A stretch of 64,000 nt of DNA from WHSW01 sp963729075 (GCA_963729075.1 CAVSMU010000003.1:124001-188000), one strand, 5' to 3'. Numbered from the stretch's first letter, positions 46,869 through 55,994 are shown. Notes: generated from the sequence alone by a model not told the origin. A program made the numbers and translations.

Positions 46869-48483
46869 GTGTCAGACAGCCAAACACACGTCGGCAGCCT
46901 CGCTGCGGGCGAGGTCGAGGCACGCCGCGCGAGTTCGATGCCGGCACCGACCGCCGCCGGACGCGCGGGTTTCGGCCTCGTCGTCGAGGCGCCTGAGCTG
47001 CGCGCCGGGCCGCTGCCGGCGAAGACGGCCGGACGCTGGCGGCGAGCGCTCGCAGGCGACAACCGGGGCTTCGTCCTTCGTCGCTGGCTCGCGGTCAGCG
47101 ACCTCGCCGCGCTGATCCTGGCGTGGATCGCGTCGCTCGCGCTCGCGACGACGTTCGACCGGACGCCGACCGTGATCGACAGCGTCGTCTTCGTCGCCCT
47201 GCTTCCGGCCTGGATGGCGATCGCGAATGCGCTCGGCCTCTACCACCTGCCGGATCGCCGCCTCGGCCACTCGCTCGCCGACGAGATCGGGCCGATCATC
47301 CTCGCCCTCACCCTGTGGAGCTGGGCCTTCCTGCTGGGGCGCGCGGTGGTCGACACCAACTCGGTCGAGCTGCTCCCCTCGGTCGGCCTCTGGGCGTTCG
47401 CGATCGTAACCGTCGCGGGGCTGCGCGCGGCGACCCGGGCGCTATCCCGACACCGTCCCTGGTACCAGCAGCGGGTCGCGGTGATGGGGACGCCCGGGGA
47501 CGTGCAGAAGGTGATCAGGCGCTTGGAGCGCCACCCGGAGCTCGGGCTCGACGTCACGTGCGTGGTCAAGATCAACGGCGACGCCGCGAGCTACGACGCG
47601 GGGCCGGCCGATGCCGGCGACCCGGTCTCCGCCGTCGACCTGGCGCCGGAGGTGGTCCGCGCGGCGAGGCGGGCGCAGGTGCACCGGGTCGTGGTCGCGA
47701 GCTCACCGGGCGACATCGACCAGCGCAGCGAGCTGATCCGCGCTCTGAGCGAGCTGAAGGTGCACGTGGACCTGGTGTCCGCCGACGTCGATGCGATCCC
47801 CTCGCGCGGCTCGCTGCACTACATCGAGGGACTGCCGATGCTGACCGTTCCGGTGGTCCGCAAGCCGCGAAGCCGGATCGCGTTCAAGCGCGCGTTCGAC
47901 GTCGCCGTCGCGAGCGTCGGCCTGGTCGTGCTCTCGCCGCTGCTCGCCTACTGCGCGATCCGGATCAGGCTCGACTCGCGCGGCGGGGCGCTGTTTCGCC
48001 AGGAGCGCGTCGGCAAGGGCGGCAAGCACTTCCAGATGCTCAAGTTCAGGACCATGGTCACCGACGCCGAGGCCGACAAGCAGGCGCTGGTCGGATCGGA
48101 GCTGCAGCGCTTGAGCGAGGTCCCGGGCCTGTTCAAGATCCCCGGCGACCCGCGGGTCACGCGGCATCGGCGAGACCCTGCGCCGCTGGTCGATCGACGA
48201 GCTGCCGCAGCTCTGGAACGTGGTCCGCGGCGACATGAGCCTCGTCGGCCCGCGACCCCTGATCCCCGAGGAGGCGGAGCTCGTCGCCGGTCACTACAAG
48301 GCGCGCTCGAACGCGCGTCCCGGGATCACCGGGCCGTGGCAGACGCTCGGGCGAAGCGACATCGGCTTCGAGGACATGGTGAAGCTCGACTACACCTATG
48401 TGATGAACTGGTCGTTCTCGGATGACGTGAAGCTGTTGATTCGCACCGTCGGCGCGGTGGTGCGCCGCCGAGGTGCATACTGA
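46869..48483 (+). CDS. polyprenyl-phosphate sugar phosphotransferase (WbaP/WcaJ-like; frameshift near 48165)
   Basis: Initiating enzyme of exopolysaccharide assembly: transfers a sugar-1-phosphate to undecaprenyl phosphate. The N-terminal half has four membrane helices (residues ~75-190) and a Rossmann-type region (QRVAVMGTPGDVQKVIRRLE). The catalytic C-terminal domain starts FKRAFDVAVASVGLVVLSPL and has LFRQERVGKGGKHFQMLKFR. After a one-base shift near 48165 it ends WSIDELPQLWNVVRGDMSLV, GPRPLIPEEAEL and NARPGITGPWQTLGRSD. All expected motifs are present. Confidence 0.85.
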
Positions 48484-48491
48484 GAGGAGCG

Positions 48492-49942
48492 ATGCGGCGG
48501 GGACAGGGCAGGTGGGGGCGGACTTCCTTTGGTCCGAGTCGGCGGCGAGCGCTTGCCGCGACGCTCTGTTTGGCGAGCGCGGTCCTCCTGGGCGTGCTGC
48601 CGACGAGCAGCGCGAGCGCGGCGCGCGGGCTCGAGACGGGTTTCGGCGACTACTTCTTCGAGTCCGAAGACGCCCCGGAGCGGACGCTCATGTTCGACAG
48701 CGCGCGCGAGGCGGGGGCGGGGATCGTCCGGCTCGACGTCTCGTGGCGGCAGACCGTCAGGTCGCAGCCGGTTGCGCCGCGAGATCCGAACGATCCCGCC
48801 TACGACTTCTCGCAAATCGACACCGCCGTCCGGGAGGCCGACGCGCGCGGCCTCGACATCCTGCTCACCATCCACAGCGCCCCGGTGTGGGCGGAGGGCC
48901 CCGGCCGGCCCCGCGAACCAGCCCGAGCGACTTCTCCGGCACCTGGCGCCCCGACCCCGGCGCGCTCACCGACTTCGCCGTCGCGCTCGCGACCCGCTAC
49001 TCGGGCGGCTTCACTCCTCCCGGCCAGCCGACGCTGCCGCGGGCCCGCTATTACGAGGCCTGGAACGAGCCCAACCTCCCGAACTTCATAACCCCGCAAT
49101 GGGAGGGAACGACGCCTACCGGGGCCGACGTCTTCCGCGCGGTGCTCAACGCCGTGTACGACGGGGTCAAGTCGGTGCGCCAGGACAACGTCGTCGTCAG
49201 CGGCGGCCTCGCCCCTTACGGCGATCCGCCCGGGGAGCGCCGGACCCGGCCGGTGGCCTTCCTTCGCGACCTCCTCTGCCTGCAGGGCCGCAAGCAGCTG
49301 AAGCCCACGCCGTGCCCGGATCCGGCGAAGTTCGATGTCCTCGGCGTGCATCCGATCAACACCTCGGGAGGGCCGCGGGTGAAGGCGATCCACCCCGACG
49401 ACGCCTCGAGCGCGGACATCGACAGGGTCGGCCGGGTCTTGCGCGCCGCCGAGCGCGAGAACACGATCGCGACCGCAGGACGGCACCCGATCTGGGCGAC
49501 GGAGTTCTGGTGGGAGAGCAAGCCGCAGGGCAACGCCCCGAAGCCGAAGAAGCACGCGCGCTGGATCGCGGACGCGCTCTATCGATTCTGGAAGCAGGGG
49601 GTGAGCGTGGCGATCATGTTCCAGGTTCGCGACGACCCCGACCTGAACTTCCTCCAGGCGGGGGTCCTCTACTTCGACGCGAAGCGCAAGCCGGCCTTCC
49701 GGGCGTTCCGCTTCCCCTTCGTGCTCGAGCGAACCTCGGGGAAGCGGCTGCGCGTCTGGAGCAAGGTCCCGGACTCGGGCAAGCTCAAGGTCCAGCGCCG
49801 CGGCAAGGGCGGCTGGCGCCGGCTGACGCGCTCGAACGTGCGCGCGGGCCAGGTCTACACGACCACCCTGCGGACCGAGCAGGGCGGCCGCTACCGAGCC
49901 GTGCTCGGGGGCGAGAAGAGCCTCGTCTGGCGCCAGCGCTGA
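48492..49942 (+). CDS. secreted glycoside hydrolase, paralogue of 3598-5016 (frameshift near 48905)
   Basis: Signal peptide (LAATLCLASAVLLGVLPTSS), then GIVRLDVSWRQTVRSQPV and LDILLTIHSAPVWAEGPG. A shift near 48905 leads to FAVALATRYSGGF, the acid/base motif YYEAWNEPNLPNF, and the nucleophile block PIWATEFWWESKPQG. The C-terminal region (AFRAFRFPFVLERTSGKRLR) matches the first copy closely. It follows the priming transferase by eight bases and likely trims or releases the exopolysaccharide. Confidence 0.82.
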
Positions 49943-50000
49943 GCGCCGCGCCCGCGGACGCGCGCTATCCTTTCGCCACCTCGTGGGTGTCGCCCTCCCG

Positions 50001-50036
50001 GCGGCCGGCCCGGAGGTCTTTTTTTCGTCCGGCCGC
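50001..50036. repeat. inverted repeat upstream of rpmG
   Basis: GCGGCCGG (50001-50008) and CCGGCCGC (50029-50036) are perfect 8-base arms around a 20-base loop containing seven consecutive T. Because the T run is in the loop and not after the stem, it is not a classical intrinsic terminator. It may form a leader hairpin for the ribosomal protein transcript or mark the end of the glycoside hydrolase message. Confidence 0.35.
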
Positions 50037-50075
50037 GCACGCGCGAGGCCGTGGAACCGATCATCTAGAGGAAAG

Positions 50076-50240
50076 ATGGCTCGCGGAGACGTTCGAATCG
50101 CTGTCACCCTCGCCTGCGAGGAGTGCAAGCGGCGCAACTACCAGACCAACAAGTCGCGGCGCAATACGCCCGACCGGATCGAGCTGCGCAAGTACTGCCA
50201 CTGGTGCGGCCACCACACGCCGCACAAGGAGACCCGCTAG
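50076..50240 (+). CDS. rpmG: 50S ribosomal protein L33
   Basis: 54 residues, starting MARGDVRIAVTLACEECKRR. Two CxxC pairs (CEEC and CHWC) mark the zinc-binding form. The context rpmG-secE-nusG is the standard bacterial order. ATG 50076 is preceded by AGAGGAAAG. A component of the large ribosomal subunit. Confidence 0.96.
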   Translation: MARGDVRIAVTLACEECKRRNYQTNKSRRNTPDRIELRKYCHWCGHHTPHKETR

Positions 50241-50246
50241 AGGCTC

Positions 50247-50820
50247 GTGGCGAAGACGCGAGCACAGCGCAAGGCCGAGCAGCGCCGCCGCGAGGCCGAG
50301 CGGGCGCGCAAGGGCCAGACCCAGGCCGAGGAGTCGCGCGCGCAGCACGACACCCAGGTTCCGGAGTCCGCGGACGTGCTCGAGGCCGAGCTCGCCGAGC
50401 AGGGCGCCGACCTCGATGAGCTCAGGGGCAGCGCCCCCGCCCCCTCGCGCGCCGACGTCGGCCGTCCGGCCGAGGTGGAGGAGGCCGAGGAGGCGGCCGT
50501 CGAGCCCGCCGAACCCGCCGAGGCCCCGCCGGACAAGATCTCACGTCGTGCCCGCCGCGCTCGAGGAGCGCGAGCGCAAGCAGCGGGCGAAGGAGTCCGA
50601 GCGTCGCCGGGCACCGAAGGAGGCGCCGGCCGAGCGCCAGCGCGGCGGGGTCGTCGGCTTCATCGCGTCGTGCTGGGCCGAGCTCAAGCGGGTCCAATGG
50701 CCCGACCGCGACACCCTCATCCAGGCCTCGGCGATCACCCTGATCTTTATCGCGATCATGGCCGCCTACCTCGGCGTCCTGGACGCGATCTTCAACTGGC
50801 TTGTGCAAAGGATTCTCTAG
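50247..50820 (+). CDS. secE: SecE preprotein translocase subunit, long N-terminus (frameshift near 50560)
   Basis: Single-helix essential subunit of SecYEG. GTG 50247 starts a ~105-residue charged, acidic N-terminal extension (AEQRRREAERARKGQ, EEAEEAAVEPAEPAE). A one-base shift near 50560 leads to EERERKQRAKESERRRAPKE, then the SecE core VVGFIASCWAELKRVQWPDR and the membrane helix ASAITLIFIAIMAAYLGVLD. SecE is indispensable, so the shift is most likely a sequence error. Lies between rpmG and nusG as usual. Confidence 0.88.
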
Positions 50821-50825
50821 ACGAC

Positions 50826-51347
50826 ATGTTCCGCTGGTACGTCATCAACACCTACTCCGGGCACGAGAACAAGGTCAAGGCCAACCTCGAGCACCGGGTC
50901 GAGACGATGGGCGCGCGCCAGCGCGTGCGCCAGGTCGTCGTCCCCACCGAGCAGGTCTCCGAGCTCAAGGACGGCCAGCGCGTCGCGGTCGAAAAGCGGA
51001 CGATGCCCGGCTACGTGCTCGTCAACATGGAGATGACCGACGACGCCTGGAACCTGGTGAAGAACACCCCCGGCGTCACGGGCTTCGTCGGCTCGCGGAA
51101 CAAGCCGATTCCGCTCTCCCAGCCCGAGGTCGACCGGCTCATGCACCGCGAGACCGCCGAGCGCCCGCGCACGCGCGCCCAGTTCGACATCGGCGAGTCG
51201 GTCAAGGTGATCTCGGGTCCCCTCTCCGACTTCTCGGGCGAGATCGCCGAGATCAACGAGGACGCCGCGAAGCTCAAGGTCCTGGTCTCGATCTTCGGCC
51301 GCGAGACGCCGGTCGAGGTCGGCTACGACCAGGTGAAGAAGGTCTGA
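50826..51347 (+). CDS. nusG: transcription termination/antitermination factor NusG
   Basis: 173 residues. The NGN domain opens RWYVINTYSGHENKVKANLE and contains the hydrophobic loop MPGYVLVNMEMTDDAWNLV. The KOW domain contains SVKVISGPLSDFSGEIAEIN. Actinobacterial NusG often has a long acidic N-terminal extension, which is absent here. Start ATG 50826 is five bases after the secE stop. The stop overlaps the start of the downstream phosphoesterase. Confidence 0.96.
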   Translation: MFRWYVINTYSGHENKVKANLEHRVETMGARQRVRQVVVPTEQVSELKDGQRVAVEKRTMPGYVLVNMEMTDDAWNLVKNTPGVTGFVGSRNKPIPLSQPEVDRLMHRETAERPRTRAQFDIGESVKVISGPLSDFSGEIAEINEDAAKLKVLVSIFGRETPVEVGYDQVKKV

Positions 51348-52114
51348 CCCTCCTCGCTCAGCTCAGCGACCCGCACGTCGCCGTCGGCCCGCGCGACGCC
51401 GGCTCGGCTCGCGCGCTGACGGCCGCGGTGGACGCGGTGCTGGCGATGTCCTCCCAACCCGAAGCCGTCCTGGTCAGCGGCGACCTGGTCACCGATCCGG
51501 GCGCGGCCGAGTACGAGCGCGTCTGCGAACTGCTCGAGCCCCTGCCGATGCCGGTCCACGTGCTCGCCGGCAATCACGACGACCCCGACGCCCTGCGCGA
51601 GTACTTCGTCGCCAGCGGGTCGAGCGGATCACCCAGCGGCCCGTTCCAGTACGCGGCCGACGTCGGAGAGCTGCGGCTGATCGCCTGCGACACGCGACGG
51701 GCCGGCTCCGACGGCGGCGGGCTCGGAGCCGAGCGGCTGGAGTGGCTCGAGGCACAGCTCGATGCCCAGCCGGCGGCGCCGACGATCGTCGCCATGCACC
51801 ACACGCCGCTTCGCACCGGCAACCGCGCCTTCGACGAGATCGGCCTGGCCGAGGACGACCGCACGGCGCTCGCCGACCTGCTGCCCCGCTTTCCCGCCGT
51901 GCGCCGAATCGTCGGCGGACACTTCCACCGAACGATCTTCGACACCCTCGGCGGGCGGGGGGTCTTCGCCTGCGCGAGCACCCACCTCCAGGCCCCGCTG
52001 GAGATCGGCGCGGGCGTGGTCCGGATCGAGGAGGGACGAACCCCCGCCCTCGCCGTCCACGCCGAGCTCGGCAACGACCTCGTCACCCACGTGGAGCCGA
52101 TCGAGCAGGCGTAG
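51344..52114 (+). CDS. metallophosphoesterase (CpdA/Icc-like), apparent CTG start
   Basis: A calcineurin-like phosphoesterase of ~256 residues, related to 3',5'-cAMP phosphodiesterase. Metal-binding blocks in order: LSDPHVA, VSGDLVTDPG, LAGNHDDP, MHHTPL and GGHFHRT. The only start in frame before the conserved region is CTG at 51344, giving the expected beginning LTLLAQLSDPHV and overlapping the nusG stop (CTGA). An unseen base error is possible. Insertion of this gene between nusG and rplK is unusual. Confidence 0.82.
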   Translation: MTLLAQLSDPHVAVGPRDAGSARALTAAVDAVLAMSSQPEAVLVSGDLVTDPGAAEYERVCELLEPLPMPVHVLAGNHDDPDALREYFVASGSSGSPSGPFQYAADVGELRLIACDTRRAGSDGGGLGAERLEWLEAQLDAQPAAPTIVAMHHTPLRTGNRAFDEIGLAEDDRTALADLLPRFPAVRRIVGGHFHRTIFDTLGGRGVFACASTHLQAPLEIGAGVVRIEEGRTPALAVHAELGNDLVTHVEPIEQA

Positions 52115-52179
52115 GCGGCGGACCTCGCCGTCAACGACCGCCCGATTGCACGCCCGACCGCTATCCTCGCCGGTCGCCC

Positions 52180-52614
52180 GTGGCGAAGAAGGTTCTCACG
52201 ATGATCAAGCTCCAGATCCCCGCTGGAGCCGCCAACCCGGCCCCGCCGGTCGGCCCCGCGCTGGGCCAGCACGGGGTCAACATCATGGAGTTCTGCAAGG
52301 CGTTCAACGCGCGCACGCAGCAGGACGCGGGGACGATCATCCCGGTCGAGATCACGGTCTATGAGGACCGCTCGTTCGACTTCATCACCAAGACCCCGCC
52401 CGCCGCGGTGCTGATCCGCGAGGCGCTCGGGATCGAGAAGGGGTCGGGCGAGCCGAACCGTGAGAAGGTCGGCCGCATCACGCTCGACCAGTGCCGCCAG
52501 ATCGCCGAGCGCAAGATGCCCGACCTGAACGCCAACGACATCGACGCCGCGTCGCGGATCATCGCCGGGACCGCACGCTCGATGGGGGTCGAGGTCGAGG
52601 GCATCGAGGTCTAG
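52180..52614 (+). CDS. rplK: 50S ribosomal protein L11
   Basis: 144 residues. L11 signatures: LQIPAGAANPAPPVGPALGQ, HGVNIMEFCKAFNART, FITKTPPAAVLIREALG and the C-terminal RNA-binding domain RIIAGTARSMGVEVEGIEV. GTG 52180 gives VAKKVLTMIKLQI; the internal ATG 52201 would be too short. A TATCCT hexamer 12 bases upstream could be a -10 element. rplA follows without a gap. Confidence 0.96.
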   Translation: MAKKVLTMIKLQIPAGAANPAPPVGPALGQHGVNIMEFCKAFNARTQQDAGTIIPVEITVYEDRSFDFITKTPPAAVLIREALGIEKGSGEPNREKVGRITLDQCRQIAERKMPDLNANDIDAASRIIAGTARSMGVEVEGIEV

Positions 52615-53400
52615 ATGGCCCGCAACCGAGGCAAGCGTTACCGGGCGGCGATCGACGAGGTCGACCGCACGACCAGCTACCCGCCGGCGGAGGCCGTGTC
52701 GCTCATCAAGCAGACGGCCGGCACCAAGTTCGACGAGACCGTCGAGGTGCACATGCGCCTGGGCGTCAACGTCCGCCATGCCGAGGAGCAGCTGCGCGGC
52801 ACGCTCGCGCTCCCGCACGGCCTCGGCAAGGAGATCACGGTCGCCGTGTTCGCCGAGGGCGATGCCGCTCGCGCCGCCACCGATGCCGGGGCGGACTTCG
52901 TCGGCGCCGCCGACCTCGCCGAGCGGGTCGAGCAGGGGTGGACGGACTTCGACACGGCGATCGCCATCCCCGCGCTGATGGGGCCGGTCGTCTCCAAGCT
53001 CGGCCGCATCCTCGGGCCGCAGGGCAAGATGCCGAACCCGAAGGTCGGCACGGTCACCGACGACGTCGGCAAGGCGGTATCCGAGGCGAAGGCGGGCAAG
53101 GTCGAGTACCGCACCGACCGCTCGGGAATCGTTCACCTGACGATCGGCAAGGCGAGCTTCCCGGTGCGCGATCTGCTCGAGAACTACGCCGCGATCGTCG
53201 ACGAGATCGTGCGCGCGAAGCCGGCGGCGGCGAAGGGCCGCTACCTGCTCTCGATCACCCTCGCGACGACGATGGGCCCGGGCGTCCGCGTGGACACCGC
53301 GCGGACCCGCGAGTCGGAGATCCTCGCGGGGCTGTCGCAGCTCGAGGCGGGCGGCGACGGGGCCGAGGCCGAGCCCGCCGAGCAACCTGCGGCGGCTTAG
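52615..53400 (+). CDS. rplA: 50S ribosomal protein L1
   Basis: 261 residues. The L1 core includes KFDETVEVHMRLGVNVRHAE, LPHGLGKEITVAVFAEGD, LGRILGPQGKMPNPKVGTVT and YRTDRSGIVHLTIGKASF. A ~25-residue acidic/Ala-rich tail (GGDGAEAEPAEQPAAA) extends the usual length. ATG abuts the rplK stop. L1 normally also represses its own operon by binding the L11 leader; no L1-type site was identified here. Confidence 0.96.
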   Translation: MARNRGKRYRAAIDEVDRTTSYPPAEAVSLIKQTAGTKFDETVEVHMRLGVNVRHAEEQLRGTLALPHGLGKEITVAVFAEGDAARAATDAGADFVGAADLAERVEQGWTDFDTAIAIPALMGPVVSKLGRILGPQGKMPNPKVGTVTDDVGKAVSEAKAGKVEYRTDRSGIVHLTIGKASFPVRDLLENYAAIVDEIVRAKPAAAKGRYLLSITLATTMGPGVRVDTARTRESEILAGLSQLEAGGDGAEAEPAEQPAAA

Positions 53401-53461
53401 CGACCCATAACCCGCCAAGCGGATCGGTAGTCGAACCCGCGGCTGCCAGACTCGAAGGCCG

Positions 53462-54566
53462 ATGAGCGCGAACCCACCGAGCCCGCCGAGCGAGACCGGG
53501 CGCCCCAGCTTCCGGGTCAAGCCGCTCACCTCGCCGGGGGGGCCGGTCGAGATGCCGAGCGAGTTCGACCCCCAGCGCCTGCTGAAGCGGACGCTGCAGA
53601 TCGTGCTCGTCCTGGGTGTATTCGGCCTCGTGCATCCTGCTCGCGCCGGGTCTAGGCTCCGTGCGCGACCTGCTGACCGGGGCCGACCCCGCATGGATCG
53701 TGCTCGCCATCGTGCTCGAGGCTCTCTCGGGCGTTTCCTACGTGCTCATGTTCCGCCCGATCTTCTGCCGGCACATGCCCTGGCGCACGACCTGGGAGAT
53801 CTCCTGGTCGGAGCTCGCGATGGGCTCGGTCGTGCCCGCGAGCGGCGCGGGCGGGCTCGCCCTGGGCGCCTGGATCCTGCACGAGGGCGGCATGCCCGGG
53901 GAGCAGATCGCCAGGCGCTCGGTCGCGTTCTTTCTGATCAAGAGCTCGGTCAACTTCGTCGCCGTCGTCGTGGTCGGGACCGTGATGGCGCTCGGGCTGG
54001 CGGGGCCGGATCTCTCCATCTGGCTGACCGCCGTGCCGGCGGTGGGGGCGGCGGGCGTGATCGCGCTGATCCTCGTCCTGCCGAGGCTCGGGCCCGGACC
54101 GACGCCCGGCCCCGACGCGGGCAAGCTGGCACGTGGGGTGGCCGCCGGCCGGCGGGCGCTGATCAACGGCACCGCCGAGGCGATCACGGTGGTCCGGTCC
54201 GGTGACCTGCTGGTGATCTTCGGCGCGATCGGCTACTGGGCGTTCGACAACGCCGTCCTATGGGCGACCTTCCAGGCCTTCGACGCCTCGCCGCCGATCT
54301 CGGTCATCCTGCTCGGCTACCTCGTGGGACAGCTCGGCGGTCTGCTGCCGATCCCCGGCGGCATCGGCGGGATCGACGGCGGCCTGTTCGGGGCGTTCGT
54401 CCTGCTCGGCACCCCGGTCGCCACCACTGCGGCCGCCGTGCTCGCCTACCGCGTAATCCTCTTCTGGCTGCCGCTGATCGTCGGCGCCATCGCCTTCCTG
54501 TCGCTGCGCCGCGGCCTCAACCGGCCCGATCGCCCGGACCTCTGCGTCGTGCCGGCTGCGAGCTAG
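53462..54566 (+). CDS. LPG-synthase-TM/flippase-like membrane protein (frameshift near 53630)
   Basis: Polytopic protein of the PF03706 (lysylphosphatidylglycerol synthase transmembrane, UPF0104) type. A soluble N-terminal ~45 residues precede the first helix (TLQIVLVLGVFGLV). After a shift near 53630 follow ALSGVSYVLMFRPIFCRHMP, WSELAMGSVVPASGAGGLAL, FFLIKSSVNFVAVVVVGTVM and the diagnostic LPIPGGIGGIDGGLFGAFVL. The family moves lipids or lipid-linked sugars. It sits inside the interrupted ribosomal cluster. Confidence 0.8.
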
Positions 54567-54573
54567 CTGCGGC

Positions 54574-55209
54574 CTAGCTCCCGTTCCGCCCACTCGCGGC
54601 GAAGCCCGCGATCCGCCGCGGCAGCTTGCGCTCCTCGACCACGCGGTCGACGAGGCCGTAGTCGACCGCCTCGGCCGCGCTGAAGAAGCGGTCGCGCTCC
54701 ATGTCGTCGTGCAGCTGCTCGACCGTCTGGCCCGTGTGCCGGGCGTAGATCTCCTCCGTGCGGCGGCGCAGCTCGAGGACCTCGCGGGCGTGGATCTCGA
54801 TGTCCGTGCTCTGGCCCTGGAAGCCCGAGCTGGGCTGGTGGATGAGGATGCGCGCGTTGGGCAGCGCGGCGCGCTTGCCGTCGGCACCGCCGGCGAGGAT
54901 CAGCGAGCCGCCCGACATCGCGATCCCGAAGCAGGTCGTGGCGACGTCGGGGCCGATGAAGCGCATCGCGTCGTAAATCGCGAGCGCGGCGCTCAGCGAG
55001 CCGCCGGGGGAGTTGATGTAGACGTGGACGTCCTTCTCGGGGTCGTCGGACTCGAGATGCATGAGCTGGGCGACGACGAGGTTGGCGAGCTCGTCGTCGA
55101 TCGGCTGGGCGACGAAGACGATCCGCTCGCCCAGCAGCCTGGAGTAGATGTCGAAGGACCGCTCGCCGCGGGCAGTCTGCTCGATGACCATCGGAATCAG
55201 TGGCGACAT
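54574..55209 (-). CDS. clpP: ATP-dependent Clp protease proteolytic subunit
   Basis: Serine protease subunit of the Clp machine (211 residues). The triad can be placed as Ser99 (in GIAMSGGSLILAGG), His124 (ARILIHQPSSG) and Asp173 (MERDRFFSAAEA). The usual 'SMG' after the nucleophile is 'SGG', as in divergent second ClpP paralogues. ATG 55209 has an AGGAGG site that falls inside the first operator-like repeat, so binding there could block expression. It is divergent from the SRPBCC/ArsR pair. Intact. Confidence 0.9.
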   Translation of the reverse strand: MSPLIPMVIEQTARGERSFDIYSRLLGERIVFVAQPIDDELANLVVAQLMHLESDDPEKDVHVYINSPGGSLSAALAIYDAMRFIGPDVATTCFGIAMSGGSLILAGGADGKRAALPNARILIHQPSSGFQGQSTDIEIHAREVLELRRRTEEIYARHTGQTVEQLHDDMERDRFFSAAEAVDYGLVDRVVEERKLPRRIAGFAASGRNGS

Positions 55210-55210
55210 A

Positions 55211-55252
55211 TTGCAACCTCCTGGTTGCACAATAGCGCAACCGGCCGGTTGC
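55211..55252. promoter_or_regulatory. two GCAACC/GGTTGC operator-like palindromes between clpP and SRPBCC-arsR
   Basis: Site 1: TGCAACC (55212-55218) and GGTTGCA (55223-55229) with a four-base spacer. Site 2: GCAACCGGCCGGTTGC (55237-55252), a perfect 16-base palindrome. Centres are 24 bases apart. They occupy the whole gap between divergent genes and cover the clpP ribosome site and the probable SRPBCC promoter. The ArsR-type repressor encoded 0.4 kb downstream is the natural binder; this is inferred. Confidence 0.65.
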
Positions 55253-55266
55253 GATACGATTCCCGC

Positions 55267-55671
55267 ATGAGCGAGGAGGCGAGGACCGAGCTCACCGTCC
55301 CGGCCGCTCCCGAGGAGACCTGGGACGCGCTCACCGATCCCGAGCAGCTGACCGAGTGGCTTGCCGAGGACGCCGAGCTCGACCTGCGCCCCGGCGGCGA
55401 TCTCGCGGTCCGCGTCGACGGCGAGGAGCGCGGCGGGTTCATCGAGGAGGTCGAGGCGCCGCGCCGGCTGGTCTTCTGGTGGGGGCCGGACGGCGACGAG
55501 CCGACCCGGGTCGAGATCGAGCTCGAGCCCGACGGCGACGACACCCGGGTGCGGGTCGTCGAGTCGCGACCGCTGCGGGTGCTCGACGCGCGTGGGATCG
55601 AGGTCGAGTCCTGGCTCGGCGGCGGCAGCTCGCCGCAGATGCGGGCGCCCGAGCTCTCGGCGATCTGCTGA
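55267..55671 (+). CDS. SRPBCC/AHSA1-domain protein
   Basis: 134 residues of the START/Bet v1-like ligand-binding fold: LTVPAAPEETWDALTDPEQL, TEWLAEDAELDLRPGGDLAV, GGFIEEVEAPRRLVFWWGPD and TRVEIELEPDGDDTRVRVVE. Such proteins pair with ArsR regulators in Actinobacteria and may bind small hydrophobic ligands. ATG 55267 is only 6 bases after TACGAT with no Shine-Dalgarno, suggesting a leaderless start. The stop overlaps the ArsR ATG (TGATG). Confidence 0.85.
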   Translation: MSEEARTELTVPAAPEETWDALTDPEQLTEWLAEDAELDLRPGGDLAVRVDGEERGGFIEEVEAPRRLVFWWGPDGDEPTRVEIELEPDGDDTRVRVVESRPLRVLDARGIEVESWLGGGSSPQMRAPELSAIC

Positions 55672-55994
55672 TGCCGGCAGCGGCGCGCGCGGACGAGGTC
55701 TTCACCGCGCTCTCGGATCCCACCCGGCGGGCCGTGCTCGAGCTGATCGGCGGTCACGGCGAGGCGACCGCGAGCCAGCTCGCCCGCGAGCTTCCGGTCA
55801 GCCGCCAGGCGGTGCAAAAGCACCTGTCGAGCCTCGCAGCCGCCGGGCTGGTCACCGACCGCCGCGAGGGCCGCGAGGTCCGCTACCGGATCACGCCGGC
55901 GCCGATGTCGGAGGCGATGACCTGGATGGCGACGGTGGGCGGTGAGTGGGACGCCCGCCTGGCGGCCTTGCGGCGCCATCTCTCGAGGGCATAG
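55671..55994 (+). CDS. ArsR-family HTH transcriptional regulator
   Basis: 107 residues with a winged helix: VFTALSDPTRRAVLELIGGH, ASQLARELPVSRQAVQKHLS (recognition helix ~48-58), LAAAGLVTDRREGREVRYRI. No cysteine metal site is visible, so it belongs to the metal-independent group that accompanies SRPBCC proteins. It probably represses its own operon and perhaps clpP through the palindromes at 55211-55252. Translationally coupled to the SRPBCC gene. Confidence 0.9.
   Translation: MPAAARADEVFTALSDPTRRAVLELIGGHGEATASQLARELPVSRQAVQKHLSSLAAAGLVTDRREGREVRYRITPAPMSEAMTWMATVGGEWDARLAALRRHLSRA

Noticed and set aside
50001..50036. Intrinsic terminator after the glycoside hydrolase
   Set aside because: The T run is in the loop, not after the stem, so the standard terminator structure is not met; listed only as an inverted repeat.
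50247..50820. Programmed frameshift in secE
   Set aside because: No slippery heptamer or downstream pseudoknot is apparent, and similar indels are scattered through unrelated genes; a sequence error is simpler.
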